A stretch of 64,000 bases of DNA from Pararhodobacter sp. SW119 (GCF_017811755.1 NZ_JADDJF010000011.1:1-64000), one strand, 5' to 3'; shown: positions 34,664 through 44,488, counted from the stretch's first letter. Made by a program: numbers and translations. The notes: generated from the letters alone by a model not told the origin.

Positions 34664-36142
34664 TCAACGCACGGTGACCTCGGACAGCGGCGTGTAGAGG
34701 ATCGGCTGCGATTCCCAGAACCCCTCGACCCCTTCGCGGAAGACACCCAGCGCGGGCAGCTGGAAAAGGAAGCCGTGCACCGCGGCGTCGGCCAGGTATT
34801 CCTGCGCCTCGCGGATCAGTGCGAAGCGGGCCTCGTCGTCGACTTCGGTGCGGATCGAGGCCCAGAGGTCGTTGAACGCGGCATCGTCATAGCCGTAGAA
34901 GTAGTCCGGCCCGCGCGCGAAGTTCGACAGATCGTTGGGGCTGGTATGCGCGATGATCGTCATGTCGAAGTTCTTGTTCGTATAGACTTCCTCCAGCCAG
35001 AAGCCCCATTCGACATTCTCGACCCGCACGTCCATGCCGGCGGCGCCCAGTTGCGCCTGCACGATCTCGGCCGACCGCGTCGCATAGGGGAAGGGCGGCA
35101 CCCGCAGCAGCAGCGTGTCGCCCAGAACGCCGGCCTCCTCGAACATCTGGCGGGCCATGTCGGGATCGTGCGGATACATGCCGGTCAGGTCCACATAGGC
35201 CGGGCCGTGCGGCGGGTAGAAGCTGCCGATCGGCGTCGCCAGCCCGTACATCGCGCCCTCGATGATCTCCTCGCGGTCGATGGCGTGACTCAGCGCGCGC
35301 CGGGCTTCCAGCGTGTCAAAGGGGGCGCGGGCGTTGTTCAAGGCCAGGATCACCTCGCCCTCGGTCGAGGCGTTGATCACGGTGAAGCGCGGATCGGCCT
35401 CGAACTGTGCGATCAGTTCCGGCGCCGGAAAGCCGGGGAAGGCGTCCAACTCGCCGGCCATGAGCGCAGCACTCGCCGCCGCCGGGTCCGAGATGAAGCG
35501 GTATTCCACGATCTCCAGCGCGACGTTCTCGGCGTTGCGGTGGTCGGGGTTCTTGACCAGGCGCAGCCGGTCGCCGCGGGTCCAGGCGTCGAACATGAAC
35601 GGCCCGGTGCCCACGGGACGCGAGGCGTTCGACTCGACCGTATCGGGGTGCAGGATGGACGCCGGACCCTGCGCGATGTCGAACAGGAAGAAGGCATCGG
35701 GGTTGCCCAGCGTCAATTCGACCGTGTGCTCGTCGACCTTGCTGATCTCCTCGATGGCCTGAAAGGTCGCCTTGCGGGGGTTGGTGCTGTCCTCGCCGCG
35801 CGCGCGCTCGAAGGAAAAGACCACGGCATCGGCGGTGAACGGGCTGCCGTCGTGGAAGGTCGCGCCCTGGACCAGGTTGAAGGTGTAGGTCCGCCCGTCG
35901 TCCGAGATTTCCCAGCTTTCGGCCAGTTGCGGCTGCACCGCGCCCGAGGAATCGACGGTGGTCAGCGATTCGTAGACGTTCTGCGCCAGCATGACGTTGA
36001 TCGCGGCGGTGGCGTCGCTGGTCGGGTCAAGCGATGTCGGCTCCTGCTGGAGGCCGAGCGAAATGCGCATCTGCGCCGCGGCCGGCGCGGCGAAGGCCAG
36101 TGCCAGCGCGGCAAGCAGGGCTGGGGCAGCTGTCGTTCTCAT
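34664..36142 (-). CDS. ABC importer substrate-binding protein (SBP_bac_5)
   Basis: A 492-residue periplasmic binding protein of the oligopeptide/nickel family 5. The first 23 residues are a Sec signal peptide ending APAAAQ. Family pieces are ISLGLQQEPTSLDPTSDATA, LAESWEISDDGRTYTFNLVQ and FHDGSPFTADAVVFSFERA. The ligand may be a peptide, glutathione or an opine-like compound; the sequence does not settle it. The start at 36142 follows AAAGGA; an ATG seven codons upstream is less likely. It is the first gene of the importer operon. Confidence 0.92.
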   Translation of the reverse strand: MRTTAAPALLAALALAFAAPAAAQMRISLGLQQEPTSLDPTSDATAAINVMLAQNVYESLTTVDSSGAVQPQLAESWEISDDGRTYTFNLVQGATFHDGSPFTADAVVFSFERARGEDSTNPRKATFQAIEEISKVDEHTVELTLGNPDAFFLFDIAQGPASILHPDTVESNASRPVGTGPFMFDAWTRGDRLRLVKNPDHRNAENVALEIVEYRFISDPAAASAALMAGELDAFPGFPAPELIAQFEADPRFTVINASTEGEVILALNNARAPFDTLEARRALSHAIDREEIIEGAMYGLATPIGSFYPPHGPAYVDLTGMYPHDPDMARQMFEEAGVLGDTLLLRVPPFPYATRSAEIVQAQLGAAGMDVRVENVEWGFWLEEVYTNKNFDMTIIAHTSPNDLSNFARGPDYFYGYDDAAFNDLWASIRTEVDDEARFALIREAQEYLADAAVHGFLFQLPALGVFREGVEGFWESQPILYTPLSEVTVR

Positions 36143-36338
36143 CGGTGGGGTCCTTTCTGGCAACCGGGTCGATGGCGGCGCCGATCATGGCGCAGGAATC
36201 CGCGTTTGCGAACCCCCTGCGCGCCGTGCGGTCGGCCACGTGCGCGCAGATTGGCACCATCGCCGCCGGGGTCAACCGCAAACGCCCTGTCGTTGCAAAG
36301 GTTTCACATTGCCCCCTGCCGGCGGGGCCGCGCGACGC

Positions 36339-36761
36339 TCAGGCGAAGCCTTCCTGCACCGTCTGCCCGTCGCGGGTGACGTAGTGCCAGCCGGTGACGA
36401 CGAGCATCCGTTTCATGAAGGATTCCTCGATCCGCTCGCGGCTCATCCAGAACCCTTCGAACTCGATCTCCATCGCGGCTTCGGCGGCGTCGCCCTCGGG
36501 CGTGCCGTGCAGCGCGGCCAGCGCGGCCATCACCTTGCCCAGACCGGCGCGAAAGGCGTCGGACAGCGGTTCGTTGAACTCGACGAAGAAATCCGGGGTC
36601 TCCTGCGGGTCCTCGTAGACATGCAGCTGCACCCGCTCGCCATGGTCCCAGACCGGATGCGGGAAGACATGCACGCGGTGACGCTCGATCTTGGCGGACT
36701 GGAGCGCGGCCTGATAGGCGGCTTCGACCTCGGCTTCGGCAAATCGCTGGGCGGTAAGCAT
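36339..36761 (-). CDS. Conserved hypothetical protein
   Basis: A 140-residue soluble protein I do not recognise. It has a helical N terminus (RFAEAEVEAAYQAALQSAK), a middle with VHVFPHPVWDHGERVQLHVY, an acidic helical part (EGDAAEAAMEIEFEGFWMSR) and the end HYVTRDGQTVQEGFA. There is no signal peptide, membrane segment or catalytic motif. GAGAGA precedes the ATG at 36761; an ATG ten codons upstream is an alternative. It lies alone between the importer operon and the flagellar terminator, and the 196 bp before the binding-protein start hold nothing recognised. Confidence 0.65.
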   Translation of the reverse strand: MLTAQRFAEAEVEAAYQAALQSAKIERHRVHVFPHPVWDHGERVQLHVYEDPQETPDFFVEFNEPLSDAFRAGLGKVMAALAALHGTPEGDAAEAAMEIEFEGFWMSRERIEESFMKRMLVVTGWHYVTRDGQTVQEGFA

Positions 36762-36824
36762 GGGCAGATCTCTCGGTTTGGCGCCCGCCATTATGGCAAG
36801 AGCCGCGCCGGATGTCTGCCCCGC

Positions 36825-36852
36825 AAAAAGGCCCGACGGACAGGACCGGGCC
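36825..36852 (-). terminator. Rho-independent terminator after flgI
   Basis: Read on the minus strand, GGCCCG and CGGGCC form a six-base stem around an 11-base loop, followed directly by TTTTT. It lies 24 bp after the flgI stop, so it ends the flgE-flgK-flgL-flgI transcript. Confidence 0.75.
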
Positions 36853-36875
36853 GGCTGTTGCCGCCGCGCCGCCGC

Positions 36876-37973
36876 TCAGCGCACGACGAGGTCGGCGTGA
36901 AGCGCGCCGGCGGCGCTGATCGTGTTGAGGATGTCGATCATGTCCCGCGGGCCCACCCCCAGGGCGTTGAGCCCCGCCACCACCTCGGCGAGCGAGGTGG
37001 CGCCGGGTAACTCGGCCAGTCCGGTGCCGCGATTCTCCTCGATCTCGGCCTGGGTGCGCGGGACGACGACCGTCTCGCCCTCGGCGAAGGGGTTGGGCTG
37101 GGCGACCAGCGGGCGTTCCTCGACCCTCAGCGTCAGCCCCCCCTGGGCGACGGCGACGCGGCTGATGCGCACATCCTCGCCCATCACGATGGTGCCGGAC
37201 CGCTGGTCGACCACCACGCGGGCGCGCGCGCCCGGGCTGATCGGCAGGTTCTCGATCTGGCTCAGCGCGTGGGCGGCACTGGGCTGGCGGGTGGACGCGA
37301 TATCGAGGATCACGGTCCCGGCGTCCTGCATGACGGCGACGGCGCGGCCGAAATAGGTGTTGATCGCCTGCTCGATCCGCACCGCGCTGGTGAAGTCGGC
37401 CTCGCGCAGGGCAAGGCGCACGCGGTTGAGCGAGGCGAGCTGGAACTCGACCTCGCGCTCGACCCTTGCGCCGCCGGGGATCGTCCCGCTGGTCGGCACG
37501 CCCTGGACGACCTGCGCCGCCTGACCGCGGGCGGCGACGCCGCCGGCGATCACCGCGCCCTGGGCGACCGCGTAGATCTGCCCGTCGGCGCCGTTCAGCG
37601 GCGTCATCACCAGCGTGCCGCCGAACAGGCTGGAGGCGTCGCCGATCGCCGAGACCGTGATATCGACGCGCGATCCGGTCCGCGCGAAGGGCGGCAGCGT
37701 GGCGGTGACCAGCACCGCGGCCACGTTGCGCGGCCGCGACTGCTCGCCGGCGATGTTCACGCCCAGCCGTTCCAGGATATTGGCCATGATGTCTTCGGTG
37801 AAGGGCGCGTTGCGGATGCCGTCGCCGGTGCCGTCCAGGCCGACCACCAGGCCGTAGCCGATCAGGTCGTTGCCGCGCACGCCGTCGAATTCCACGAGGT
37901 CCTTCAGCCGTATCTGCGCCGCCGCGGGCAGCGCCATCGCCAGGACGACCAGCGCCGCCAGCAGGCGGATCAT
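36876..37973 (-). CDS. flgI: Flagellar P-ring protein FlgI
   Basis: A 365-residue periplasmic protein that forms the P ring around the flagellar rod. A signal peptide (residues 1-19, ending ALPAAAQ) precedes RLKDLVEFDGVRGNDLIGYG, the FlgI hallmark. The C terminus, ALGVGPRDMIDILNTISAAG followed by ALHADLVVR, is also typical. The start overlaps the flgL stop (ATGA). It is of normal length. Confidence 0.96.
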   Translation of the reverse strand: MIRLLAALVVLAMALPAAAQIRLKDLVEFDGVRGNDLIGYGLVVGLDGTGDGIRNAPFTEDIMANILERLGVNIAGEQSRPRNVAAVLVTATLPPFARTGSRVDITVSAIGDASSLFGGTLVMTPLNGADGQIYAVAQGAVIAGGVAARGQAAQVVQGVPTSGTIPGGARVEREVEFQLASLNRVRLALREADFTSAVRIEQAINTYFGRAVAVMQDAGTVILDIASTRQPSAAHALSQIENLPISPGARARVVVDQRSGTIVMGEDVRISRVAVAQGGLTLRVEERPLVAQPNPFAEGETVVVPRTQAEIEENRGTGLAELPGATSLAEVVAGLNALGVGPRDMIDILNTISAAGALHADLVVR

Positions 37974-38980
37974 CGCAGATACTCCGTCAGCGAAAGCCGC
38001 GTCAGCCGCGCGGTCACCGCATAGATCGATTCAAGCTGGACGCGGCTCTGTTCAAGCTGCGTCGCCGCCTTGTAGGGATCGACGCCGATCTTGTCGCTGC
38101 GCAACAACTCCAACCGGTCGCTTTCAAGCGACAGGCGCAGTTGCTGGCGCTCCAGCACCTCCTGGGCGATGCCGACGCGCGACTGCAGACCCGCCATGCG
38201 CTCGGCATTCTCCATCAGCCCGGTCATCGCCCGCTGCAGGACCGCGCGTTCCTGATCCGGGGCGAGGGTGATCGCGCCGTCGTCGAGCAGGACGACCATC
38301 GCCGCGTACATCAGCTGCCGGCGGATCGCGGGATCTTCCGCGGTGGGCAGTTCCGGCACCGCCGTGCCGTCATCCATGACGCCGCCCGCGACCGGCGCGC
38401 CGCCGCGATAGGCGGTCGTGGCGAAATCGGTGCCGGGCGACATGAACCAGGCGTCGAGCGCGGCGAAGACATCCGCGGCAGCGGTCATGCCCGCGACCTC
38501 GGCGCCCAGCGCGCCCAGCAGGACGTCCGGCTTGACCAGCGGCGCGCGATCCGATTGCACCCCCGAGAAGATCGAGCGCCCGGCCACACTCACCGCCATC
38601 GCCGCGATGGTTTCGCCGAGCGTGCTGCGCGCCGCCTGCACCGCCACCCCGCGCGCCGCCGGCCCGGCCGAGGCTTCGGCGGTCAGCACCAGCTTCACCG
38701 CCAGATCCTGCCCGGTCCGCGCCACCTTGTCGAGCGCGGCCTGCGCGGTGTCGAAGCTGGTGACCGCCTGTTTCAGCGTGTTGTCGTATTGCCCGATGCG
38801 CATCAGCCGGTTCTCGATCGCCTGCAGCGCGCCGATATCGCCGCGCAGGTGCCGCGTCACCGACTGGACCTGTCCGGTCGTCATCTCGTGACTGTGCCGC
38901 GCCAGATCGGTTCGCGCCTGCACGCCGGTTCGTTGCAGGTGAAACGGCAGTGCCATCGTGCCCAGCGTTGCCCAGGTCAT
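37970..38980 (-). CDS. flgL: Flagellar hook-associated protein FlgL (HAP3)
   Basis: A 336-residue flagellin-like junction protein between hook and filament. Helical N- and C-terminal regions flank a variable middle, as in flagellins: N-terminal RTDLARHSHEMTTGQVQSVT, and C-terminal DKIGVDPYKAATQLEQSRVQ then LESIYAVTARLTRLSLTEYL. Homology is diffuse, as usual for alphaproteobacterial FlgL, so position between flgK and flgI supports the call. Two bases separate it from flgK. Confidence 0.88.
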   Translation of the reverse strand: MTWATLGTMALPFHLQRTGVQARTDLARHSHEMTTGQVQSVTRHLRGDIGALQAIENRLMRIGQYDNTLKQAVTSFDTAQAALDKVARTGQDLAVKLVLTAEASAGPAARGVAVQAARSTLGETIAAMAVSVAGRSIFSGVQSDRAPLVKPDVLLGALGAEVAGMTAAADVFAALDAWFMSPGTDFATTAYRGGAPVAGGVMDDGTAVPELPTAEDPAIRRQLMYAAMVVLLDDGAITLAPDQERAVLQRAMTGLMENAERMAGLQSRVGIAQEVLERQQLRLSLESDRLELLRSDKIGVDPYKAATQLEQSRVQLESIYAVTARLTRLSLTEYLR

Positions 38981-38982
38981 GT

Positions 38983-40437
38983 TCAGATCTCCATCAGGCG
39001 GCGCAGCATCTGGTCGGCGACCTGGATGACGCGCGCATTGGCCGCATAGGCCTGTTCGATCAGCACGAGGCGCTGCATCTCGGCATCGGTGTCGACGCCG
39101 CGCGACAGCACGCGTTCGTGCAGGTCGGCGGCGCGGGTGGCGGTCTGGATCTGGCGGTCCTCGAACCCCTGCCGGGTCTGGCTGAGGAACGCGATCTCGC
39201 GCGCGACGCCGTTGCCGAAGCTGACCGCGCTGGCGCCGGGTGCGGGCGCATCGCCCCGCTGCAGGGCTTCGATCCAGCGCTGGATCTGGGCCGCGTCGCC
39301 CACCGGCGCGCGCGGTCCGGCGGGATCGGCGCCCAGCCCTTCGCGCAGATGCCAGAGGTGGCCGCCGCTATCGGGCTGCACCAGCGGGCTGAGCGTCAGC
39401 CGCCCGGCCAGCCCCGCCGCCGGCAGCGCGGCCAGCGGATCGCCCGCGTCGGAAAAGAGCGCCGGTCCCCCCGGCGCCGACGGGTCGATATCGGGGGCTT
39501 CGAACCGGGCGATCAGATCCGCCGCCATCGTATCCAGCGCCGCCTGCGCGGCGACACCGTGGGTGTCACGCACCTCGAACAGCGCGGCGATCCGGCCGCC
39601 GCCGAACGCCCCACCCTCGCCGGGGTTGGCGATCGGCCGGCCGTTCAGCGTCAGCGTCGACAGCGCGCCGCCCGCACGCGTCATGCCCGGTTCCATCGCG
39701 TTGACCGGCGTGAACTCGATCCGCGACGGGGTCACGTCCAGCAGAAGCTGCCCGCCCTCGGTATAAAGGATGCTGCGGCCTTCGGGCGATTGATACTCGC
39801 GCAGCGGCACAATCTCGGACAGGCGGGTGATCAGGGTCTGCCGCTCGTCCATCAGGGCCAGCGGCGGCTCGCCAGAGCTGCGCAGCCCGACGATGTCGGC
39901 GTTGAGCCGCGCCAGCCGCGCCAGCCCGTTGTTCAGCTCGGTCACCTCGCGCGCGATCGCCCGGTCGGCATCCAGCCGGGCGTCCTGCACATGGCGCTGC
40001 AGCCCGTGGAATTCCTGCAGCATCGCGCCCGCGGTGGCGGTCACGGCGGCAAGGCGCTGGTCCATGTCCGGCCGGTTGGCCGCCGAAACCAGCGCCGATT
40101 CAAACGCCGCGACCCGACCGGCAAGGGCGAAGGCATCGCCCGGATCACCGATCGCGCCCTCCAGATCCGCCCAGAAGCGCGCGCCGGCCTCGGCCCCGGC
40201 CCGGTCGGCGCCGGCCTGCCGCACCAGCCCGGTCAGCACCGGATCGACCTGACGCTCCACGCCCAGGACGCGGACACCGACCCCCTGCCCGCCGACGACC
40301 GCGGTGCCCAGTTGCAGCTTGCGCGGCGCGTAGCCGTCGGTCATCGCGTTCGCGACGTTGGTCGAGGCGACCTGAACGCCGCGTGCCGCCGCCGTCAGGC
40401 CCGAGACCGCCGCGTTCATCGCCGTGTTGATGCTCAT
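38983..40437 (-). CDS. flgK: Flagellar hook-associated protein FlgK (HAP1)
   Basis: A 484-residue hook-filament junction protein. The N terminus MSINTAMNAAVSGLTAAARG, then VQVASTNVANAMTDGYAPRK, is the flagellar rod/hook motif, and the C terminus ends LVLIEQAYAANARVIQVADQ, then MLRRLMEI. Both helical ends form the coiled-coil core. It lies 34 bp after flgE. Confidence 0.95.
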   Translation of the reverse strand: MSINTAMNAAVSGLTAAARGVQVASTNVANAMTDGYAPRKLQLGTAVVGGQGVGVRVLGVERQVDPVLTGLVRQAGADRAGAEAGARFWADLEGAIGDPGDAFALAGRVAAFESALVSAANRPDMDQRLAAVTATAGAMLQEFHGLQRHVQDARLDADRAIAREVTELNNGLARLARLNADIVGLRSSGEPPLALMDERQTLITRLSEIVPLREYQSPEGRSILYTEGGQLLLDVTPSRIEFTPVNAMEPGMTRAGGALSTLTLNGRPIANPGEGGAFGGGRIAALFEVRDTHGVAAQAALDTMAADLIARFEAPDIDPSAPGGPALFSDAGDPLAALPAAGLAGRLTLSPLVQPDSGGHLWHLREGLGADPAGPRAPVGDAAQIQRWIEALQRGDAPAPGASAVSFGNGVAREIAFLSQTRQGFEDRQIQTATRAADLHERVLSRGVDTDAEMQRLVLIEQAYAANARVIQVADQMLRRLMEI

Positions 40438-40471
40438 GCTCTAGCTCCGCGCGTGGCGGCGACGGGAGGCG

Positions 40472-41806
40472 TCACCGCTTGATGTTGGTGGTTTCCTGCA
40501 GCATCTCGTCGACGGTCTGGATCACCTTGGCGTTCGACGAATAGGCCCGCTGCGTCTGGATCATCTGGGTGAGTTCGTGGGCGACATCCGTCGTCGACTC
40601 CTCGCGCGCGAAACCCTCGATCGTGCCCACCGGGCCGTCGCCGGCGTTCCACAGGAAGAAGGCGCCGCTTTCCTGCGTCGCGCTGTAGACCTGCCCCGCC
40701 ATCGCCGACAGCCCGTTGGGGTTGGGCACGTCGACGACCGGGATCATCGCCAGCTTGCGGATGACGCCGGTGCTGTAGACCGCGTTGAGGATACCCTGCG
40801 AATCGATCTCGATCCCCGCCAGCGATCCGACGGGTGCGCCGTCCTTGCTGATCTCGACGGGGCGGAAGCGGTCGCCCAGCTGGGTCGTGCCGCCCGGCTC
40901 GCCCGGCATGCCGATCTGGATCGACATCGCCTGCGCATCGGCGCCGCGCATCACGTTCACGCCGATAGCGCCGGTTGCCGGGTCGTAGGCCGCGGGCGCG
41001 GTGTCGAAGGGCGGGGTCGAGGTGACGCTCAGGATCCGCCCGCCATCGGCCGAGGCGCCGCTGAAGACGATCCGGTGCGCGCCGACCACCACGTCGCCGG
41101 CGCCGGGATCGCGGATCTCGATGTCCCAGGTGTTGGTCGCGGGATCGCCCGCGGCGGGCACGACCGGGGTGAAGCGCACGCTCAGCCGCTCGGACGAACC
41201 GAGGTTGGTGTAGTATTCCACCGACATGTCCTGCTCATCGCCCGAGGCGCCGGCGACGGTGCCGGTCGACGGCAGGTTCACCGTCAGCGAAATGCGCGAG
41301 GTGGGCTCGTGGTCGGACTGGGTGGTCAGCACCTGGATCGGCCGCAGCCCGCCGGAAGTGTCGCGCGGAAAGGTCGGGATCGACCCGTCCGAGCCCAGCG
41401 GCACGCCCATCAGCACCATGCCCATCTCGTTGCGCAGGATGCCGGTGGTATCGGGCCGGAACGAGCCGGTGGTCATCATGTACATCGGCAGCGGGCCGCC
41501 GTTGGCCACCGCCGCCTCGGTCGTCACCGGCAGGAAGCCGCGGCCCTTGATCGCCAGATCCGTCGGATTGTTCGACGAAATCAGCGTGCCGCCCTCGTCG
41601 ATCAGCCGCATCGTGCTGGCGCGCACGCCCCCCGCCGCATACCTGCCCGCGCCGGTGTCGCCCAGGACCATCGAATGGAACGAGGTCTGAACCCGCTTGT
41701 AGCCGGCGGTGGCCGAGTTGGAGATGTTGTCGGATATCGCCGCCAGCCGCGTGGCGTTGGCATTCAACCCGGTCACTCCGGCGTTGAGCGAGGACGAAAT
41801 GGTCAT
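40472..41806 (-). CDS. flgE: Flagellar hook protein FlgE
   Basis: A 444-residue hook subunit. The N terminus SSLNAGVTGLNANATRLAAI, then SDNISNSATAGYKRVQTSF, carries the rod/hook motif. The middle is the FlgE beta domain, and the end ELTQMIQTQRAYSSNAKVIQ, then TVDEMLQETTNIKR, is the shared C-terminal helix. The ATG at 41806 follows AAAGGTG by six bases; an upstream ATG at 41857 has no such site. It is the first gene of the flagellar run and has a CtrA-like box 58 bp upstream. Confidence 0.95.
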   Translation of the reverse strand: MTISSSLNAGVTGLNANATRLAAISDNISNSATAGYKRVQTSFHSMVLGDTGAGRYAAGGVRASTMRLIDEGGTLISSNNPTDLAIKGRGFLPVTTEAAVANGGPLPMYMMTTGSFRPDTTGILRNEMGMVLMGVPLGSDGSIPTFPRDTSGGLRPIQVLTTQSDHEPTSRISLTVNLPSTGTVAGASGDEQDMSVEYYTNLGSSERLSVRFTPVVPAAGDPATNTWDIEIRDPGAGDVVVGAHRIVFSGASADGGRILSVTSTPPFDTAPAAYDPATGAIGVNVMRGADAQAMSIQIGMPGEPGGTTQLGDRFRPVEISKDGAPVGSLAGIEIDSQGILNAVYSTGVIRKLAMIPVVDVPNPNGLSAMAGQVYSATQESGAFFLWNAGDGPVGTIEGFAREESTTDVAHELTQMIQTQRAYSSNAKVIQTVDEMLQETTNIKR

Positions 41807-41863
41807 ACTTGCACCTTTCTGAAGCAATCGGACGAGCCGGCGCGAAAGATGCAGCATGCAGTG

Positions 41864-41878
41864 TTAAGGCCGACCTAA
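41864..41878 (-). promoter_or_regulatory. CtrA-like box upstream of flgE
   Basis: On the minus strand TTAG-N7-TTAA (plus strand TTAA-N7-CTAA) lies 58 bp before the flgE start. CtrA binds TTAA-N7-TTAA and is known to control flagellar genes in Rhodobacterales. One of eight defined bases differs. No other full site was seen near these genes. Confidence 0.5.
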
Positions 41879-41894
41879 CGGCGGCGGGGCGATA

Positions 41895-42332
41895 TCATCC
41901 CGCCAGATGCGCGCCCAAGGCCTCGATCGCCAGCGCATAGCTGCGCGGCCCGAAACCGCAGATCATGCCCAGCGCGACCGGCGCGATATGGGAATGGTGG
42001 CGGAACGGCTCGCGCGCGTGGATGTTCGACAAATGCACCTCGACCACCGGCAGGCCGATTGCCGTGATCGCATCGCGCAGCGCGACCGAGGTGTGCGTGT
42101 AGGCGCCCGCGTTCAGCACCACGCCGGCATGACGCTCGCGCGCCTCGTGCAGGGCGTCGACCAGCGCGCCTTCGTGGTTCGACTGGCGAAAATCAATGGA
42201 CAGGCCCAGCCGCGCGCCGGTTTCCTCGCACAGGGTGCGCACATCCGCCAGCGTCGCGGCGCCGTAGACCGCCGGCTCGCGGGTGCCCAGAAGGTTCAGG
42301 TTCGGGCCGTTCAGCACCAGGATCGAGGTCAT
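41895..42332 (-). CDS. aroQ: 3-dehydroquinate dehydratase, type II
   Basis: A 145-residue enzyme of the shikimate pathway that removes water from 3-dehydroquinate. The signatures are [20 protein letters not shown] with catalytic Tyr23, [35 protein letters not shown] and [20 protein letters not shown] lies six bases before the ATG at 42332. It precedes flgE on the same strand but the CtrA-like box between them suggests separate control. The 107 bp before the TRAP genes hold nothing recognised. Confidence 0.96.
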   Translation of the reverse strand: MTSILVLNGPNLNLLGTREPAVYGAATLADVRTLCEETGARLGLSIDFRQSNHEGALVDALHEARERHAGVVLNAGAYTHTSVALRDAITAIGLPVVEVHLSNIHAREPFRHHSHIAPVALGMICGFGPRSYALAIEALGAHLAG

Positions 42333-42439
42333 GCCGTGCTCCATCGCGGGGGTCCGACATCGCGGTCCGGGCAGGTCTTGTCAAGCACCGCTTGCCGGCC
42401 TTGCCAGCGCGCGCCACAACCGCGCCGGACCCGCCACCC

Positions 42440-43828
42440 TCAGAACAGGACCGACGGCAGCCAGGTCACCAGCGCGGGGAACATGAACAGCAGCGCCATC
42501 GCCACGATCTGCAACGCCACGTAGGGCACGGCCCCGCGATAGATCATCATCGTCGAGACCGAGTTCGGCGCCACCCCGCGCAGATAGAAGAGCGAGAACC
42601 CGAAGGGCGGTGTCAGGAACGAGGTCTGCAGGTTCACCCCGATCATCACCCCCATCCAGACCGGATCGACACCCAGCAGCAGCAGCGTCGGCGCGGTGAT
42701 CGGCAGGACGATGAAGATGATCTCGAACGTGTCGAGGATGAAGCCGAGGATGAACATGATGAACATCACGGTGATCATCGCGCCCATCGCGCCGCCGGGC
42801 ATGGCGGTCAGGAATTCGCGCACCAGGTTGTCGCCGCCCATCTGCCGGAAGACGATGGCAAAGACCGAGGCGCCGAAGAGGATGATGAAGACCATCGAGG
42901 TGATGACCGCGGTGCGCCGGGCCACCTCGACCACGACGCCAAGGCTGAGCCGCCAGCGCGCCGCGGCCAGGATCGTCGCCCCCACCGCGCCGACCGAGGC
43001 GGCCTCGGTCGGGGTAGCGAAGCCGCCCAGGATCGAGCCCAGCACCGCGAAGATCAGCAGAAGCGGCGGGAAGAACGCGACCAGCACCTCTTTCCAGAGG
43101 CCCCGCTTCTCGTCCGCCGGGACGGGCGTGGCGGGGCAGCTTTCGGGATCGAGGATCGCCTTGCCGATGATGTAGAGCAGATAGAGGCCGACCAGCAGGA
43201 AGCCGGGGATCAGCGCCCCGGCGAACAGGTCGCCCACCGACACGGTCTGCGGCGCGAAGTTGCCAAGCGACATCTGCACCTGGCTGTGCATGCCTGAGAT
43301 CATGTCGCCCATGAAGATCAGCACCGTCGACGGAGGGATGATCTGCCCCAGCGTGCCGGACGCACAGATCGTGCCGCAGGCCAGTTTCGGATCGTACCCC
43401 GCCCGCAACATCGCCGGCAGCGAGATCAGCCCCATCGTCACCACCGTCGCCCCGACCACCCCGGTCGAGGCCGCCAGCAGCGCGCCCACCAGGATGACCG
43501 AGATCCCCAGCCCCCCGCGCAGGTTGCCGAAAAGCTTGCCCATCGTCGACAGCAACTGCTCGGCGATCTTCGAGCGTTCCAGCATCACGCCCATGAAGAT
43601 GAACAGCGGCACCGCGACCAGCACCTCGTTGATCATGTAGCCGGTGTAGCGGCCCGCCAGCGCCCGCAGGTTCGACATGTCGAAGACGCCGAACTGCAGC
43701 CCGAGGAGGGCGAAGAGGATCGAGGTGCCTGCCAGCGTGAAGGCCACCGGGAAGCCCAGCATCAGAAAGCCGATCACGCCGAAGAACATCAGCGCGGCGA
43801 GGATCTCGCCTAGAAGAACGGGGTCCAT
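42440..43828 (-). CDS. TRAP transporter large permease (DctM-like)
   Basis: A 462-residue inner-membrane protein with about 12 hydrophobic segments. Typical pieces are FGVIGFLMLGFPVAFTLAGT, VPLFIFMGVMLERS, GTLGQIIPPSTVLIFMGDM and FGFSLFYLRGVAP. It is the ion-coupled transport subunit and works with the DctQ-like and DctP-like proteins encoded next to it. Six bases separate it from the DctQ-like gene. Confidence 0.93.
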   Translation of the reverse strand: MDPVLLGEILAALMFFGVIGFLMLGFPVAFTLAGTSILFALLGLQFGVFDMSNLRALAGRYTGYMINEVLVAVPLFIFMGVMLERSKIAEQLLSTMGKLFGNLRGGLGISVILVGALLAASTGVVGATVVTMGLISLPAMLRAGYDPKLACGTICASGTLGQIIPPSTVLIFMGDMISGMHSQVQMSLGNFAPQTVSVGDLFAGALIPGFLLVGLYLLYIIGKAILDPESCPATPVPADEKRGLWKEVLVAFFPPLLLIFAVLGSILGGFATPTEAASVGAVGATILAAARWRLSLGVVVEVARRTAVITSMVFIILFGASVFAIVFRQMGGDNLVREFLTAMPGGAMGAMITVMFIMFILGFILDTFEIIFIVLPITAPTLLLLGVDPVWMGVMIGVNLQTSFLTPPFGFSLFYLRGVAPNSVSTMMIYRGAVPYVALQIVAMALLFMFPALVTWLPSVLF

Positions 43829-43834
43829 GCCGTG

Positions 43835-44386
43835 CTACTCCAGATCGTACTTGTATCGGTAATCGTCGGGCACCAGGTCCTCGCGGTCGGCGATCAGCAG
43901 GATCGACCGGATCGCCATCGCCACGCCCTGCAGGCCGATGACCGCCGCCAGGACCAGGATGAAGGTCTTCAGCACGAACAGCCCCGACGCACCGCCCGGG
44001 TTGGCCGACGCTTCGAAGAGGCTCCAGGACCGATGGACAAAGGTGAAGCTGTAGCTCCACACCACCCAGGCGAAGGGCAGCAGGAACACCAGCACCCCGA
44101 TCAGGTCCAGCCAGGCCTTGGTGCGGGTGCTGGCCGGGCGGTAGAAGATGTCCACGCGCACGTGATCGTTGCGATAAAGCGCGTAGCCCGCCACGGCGGT
44201 GAACATCGCGCCGTTCATCCAGGGGTAAAGGTCCTGCATCCACAGGCGTGTGGTGCCCGCGACGTAGCGCTCGACCACCACCCAGAAACACGTCAGGACG
44301 ATACCCACCGCCAGCCACATGAAGATGTTGCCGATCAGCCGATTGATCAGATTGATCAACTGCATCAGGTAGGACAGCAGGATCAC
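43835..44386 (-). CDS. TRAP transporter small permease (DctQ-like)
   Basis: A 183-residue protein with four hydrophobic segments. NRLIGNIFMWLAVGIVLTCF starts the first pair, and the DctQ hallmark Arg-Val-Asp is in RNDHVRVDIFYRP. It joins DctM in the membrane complex. A 144-bp gap with a hairpin separates it from the binding-protein gene. Confidence 0.9.
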   Translation of the reverse strand: MILLSYLMQLINLINRLIGNIFMWLAVGIVLTCFWVVVERYVAGTTRLWMQDLYPWMNGAMFTAVAGYALYRNDHVRVDIFYRPASTRTKAWLDLIGVLVFLLPFAWVVWSYSFTFVHRSWSLFEASANPGGASGLFVLKTFILVLAAVIGLQGVAMAIRSILLIADREDLVPDDYRYKYDLE

Positions 44387-44488
44387 GTTCTTTCCCCAAC
44401 CCTTCGGTCACGCCGCCGGTCCGTCCCGGCGATCGGCCCGCGGACACGCCGTCCCGCGCGCGTCGCCGCGGCGGGCCGTCTCAAGGCG

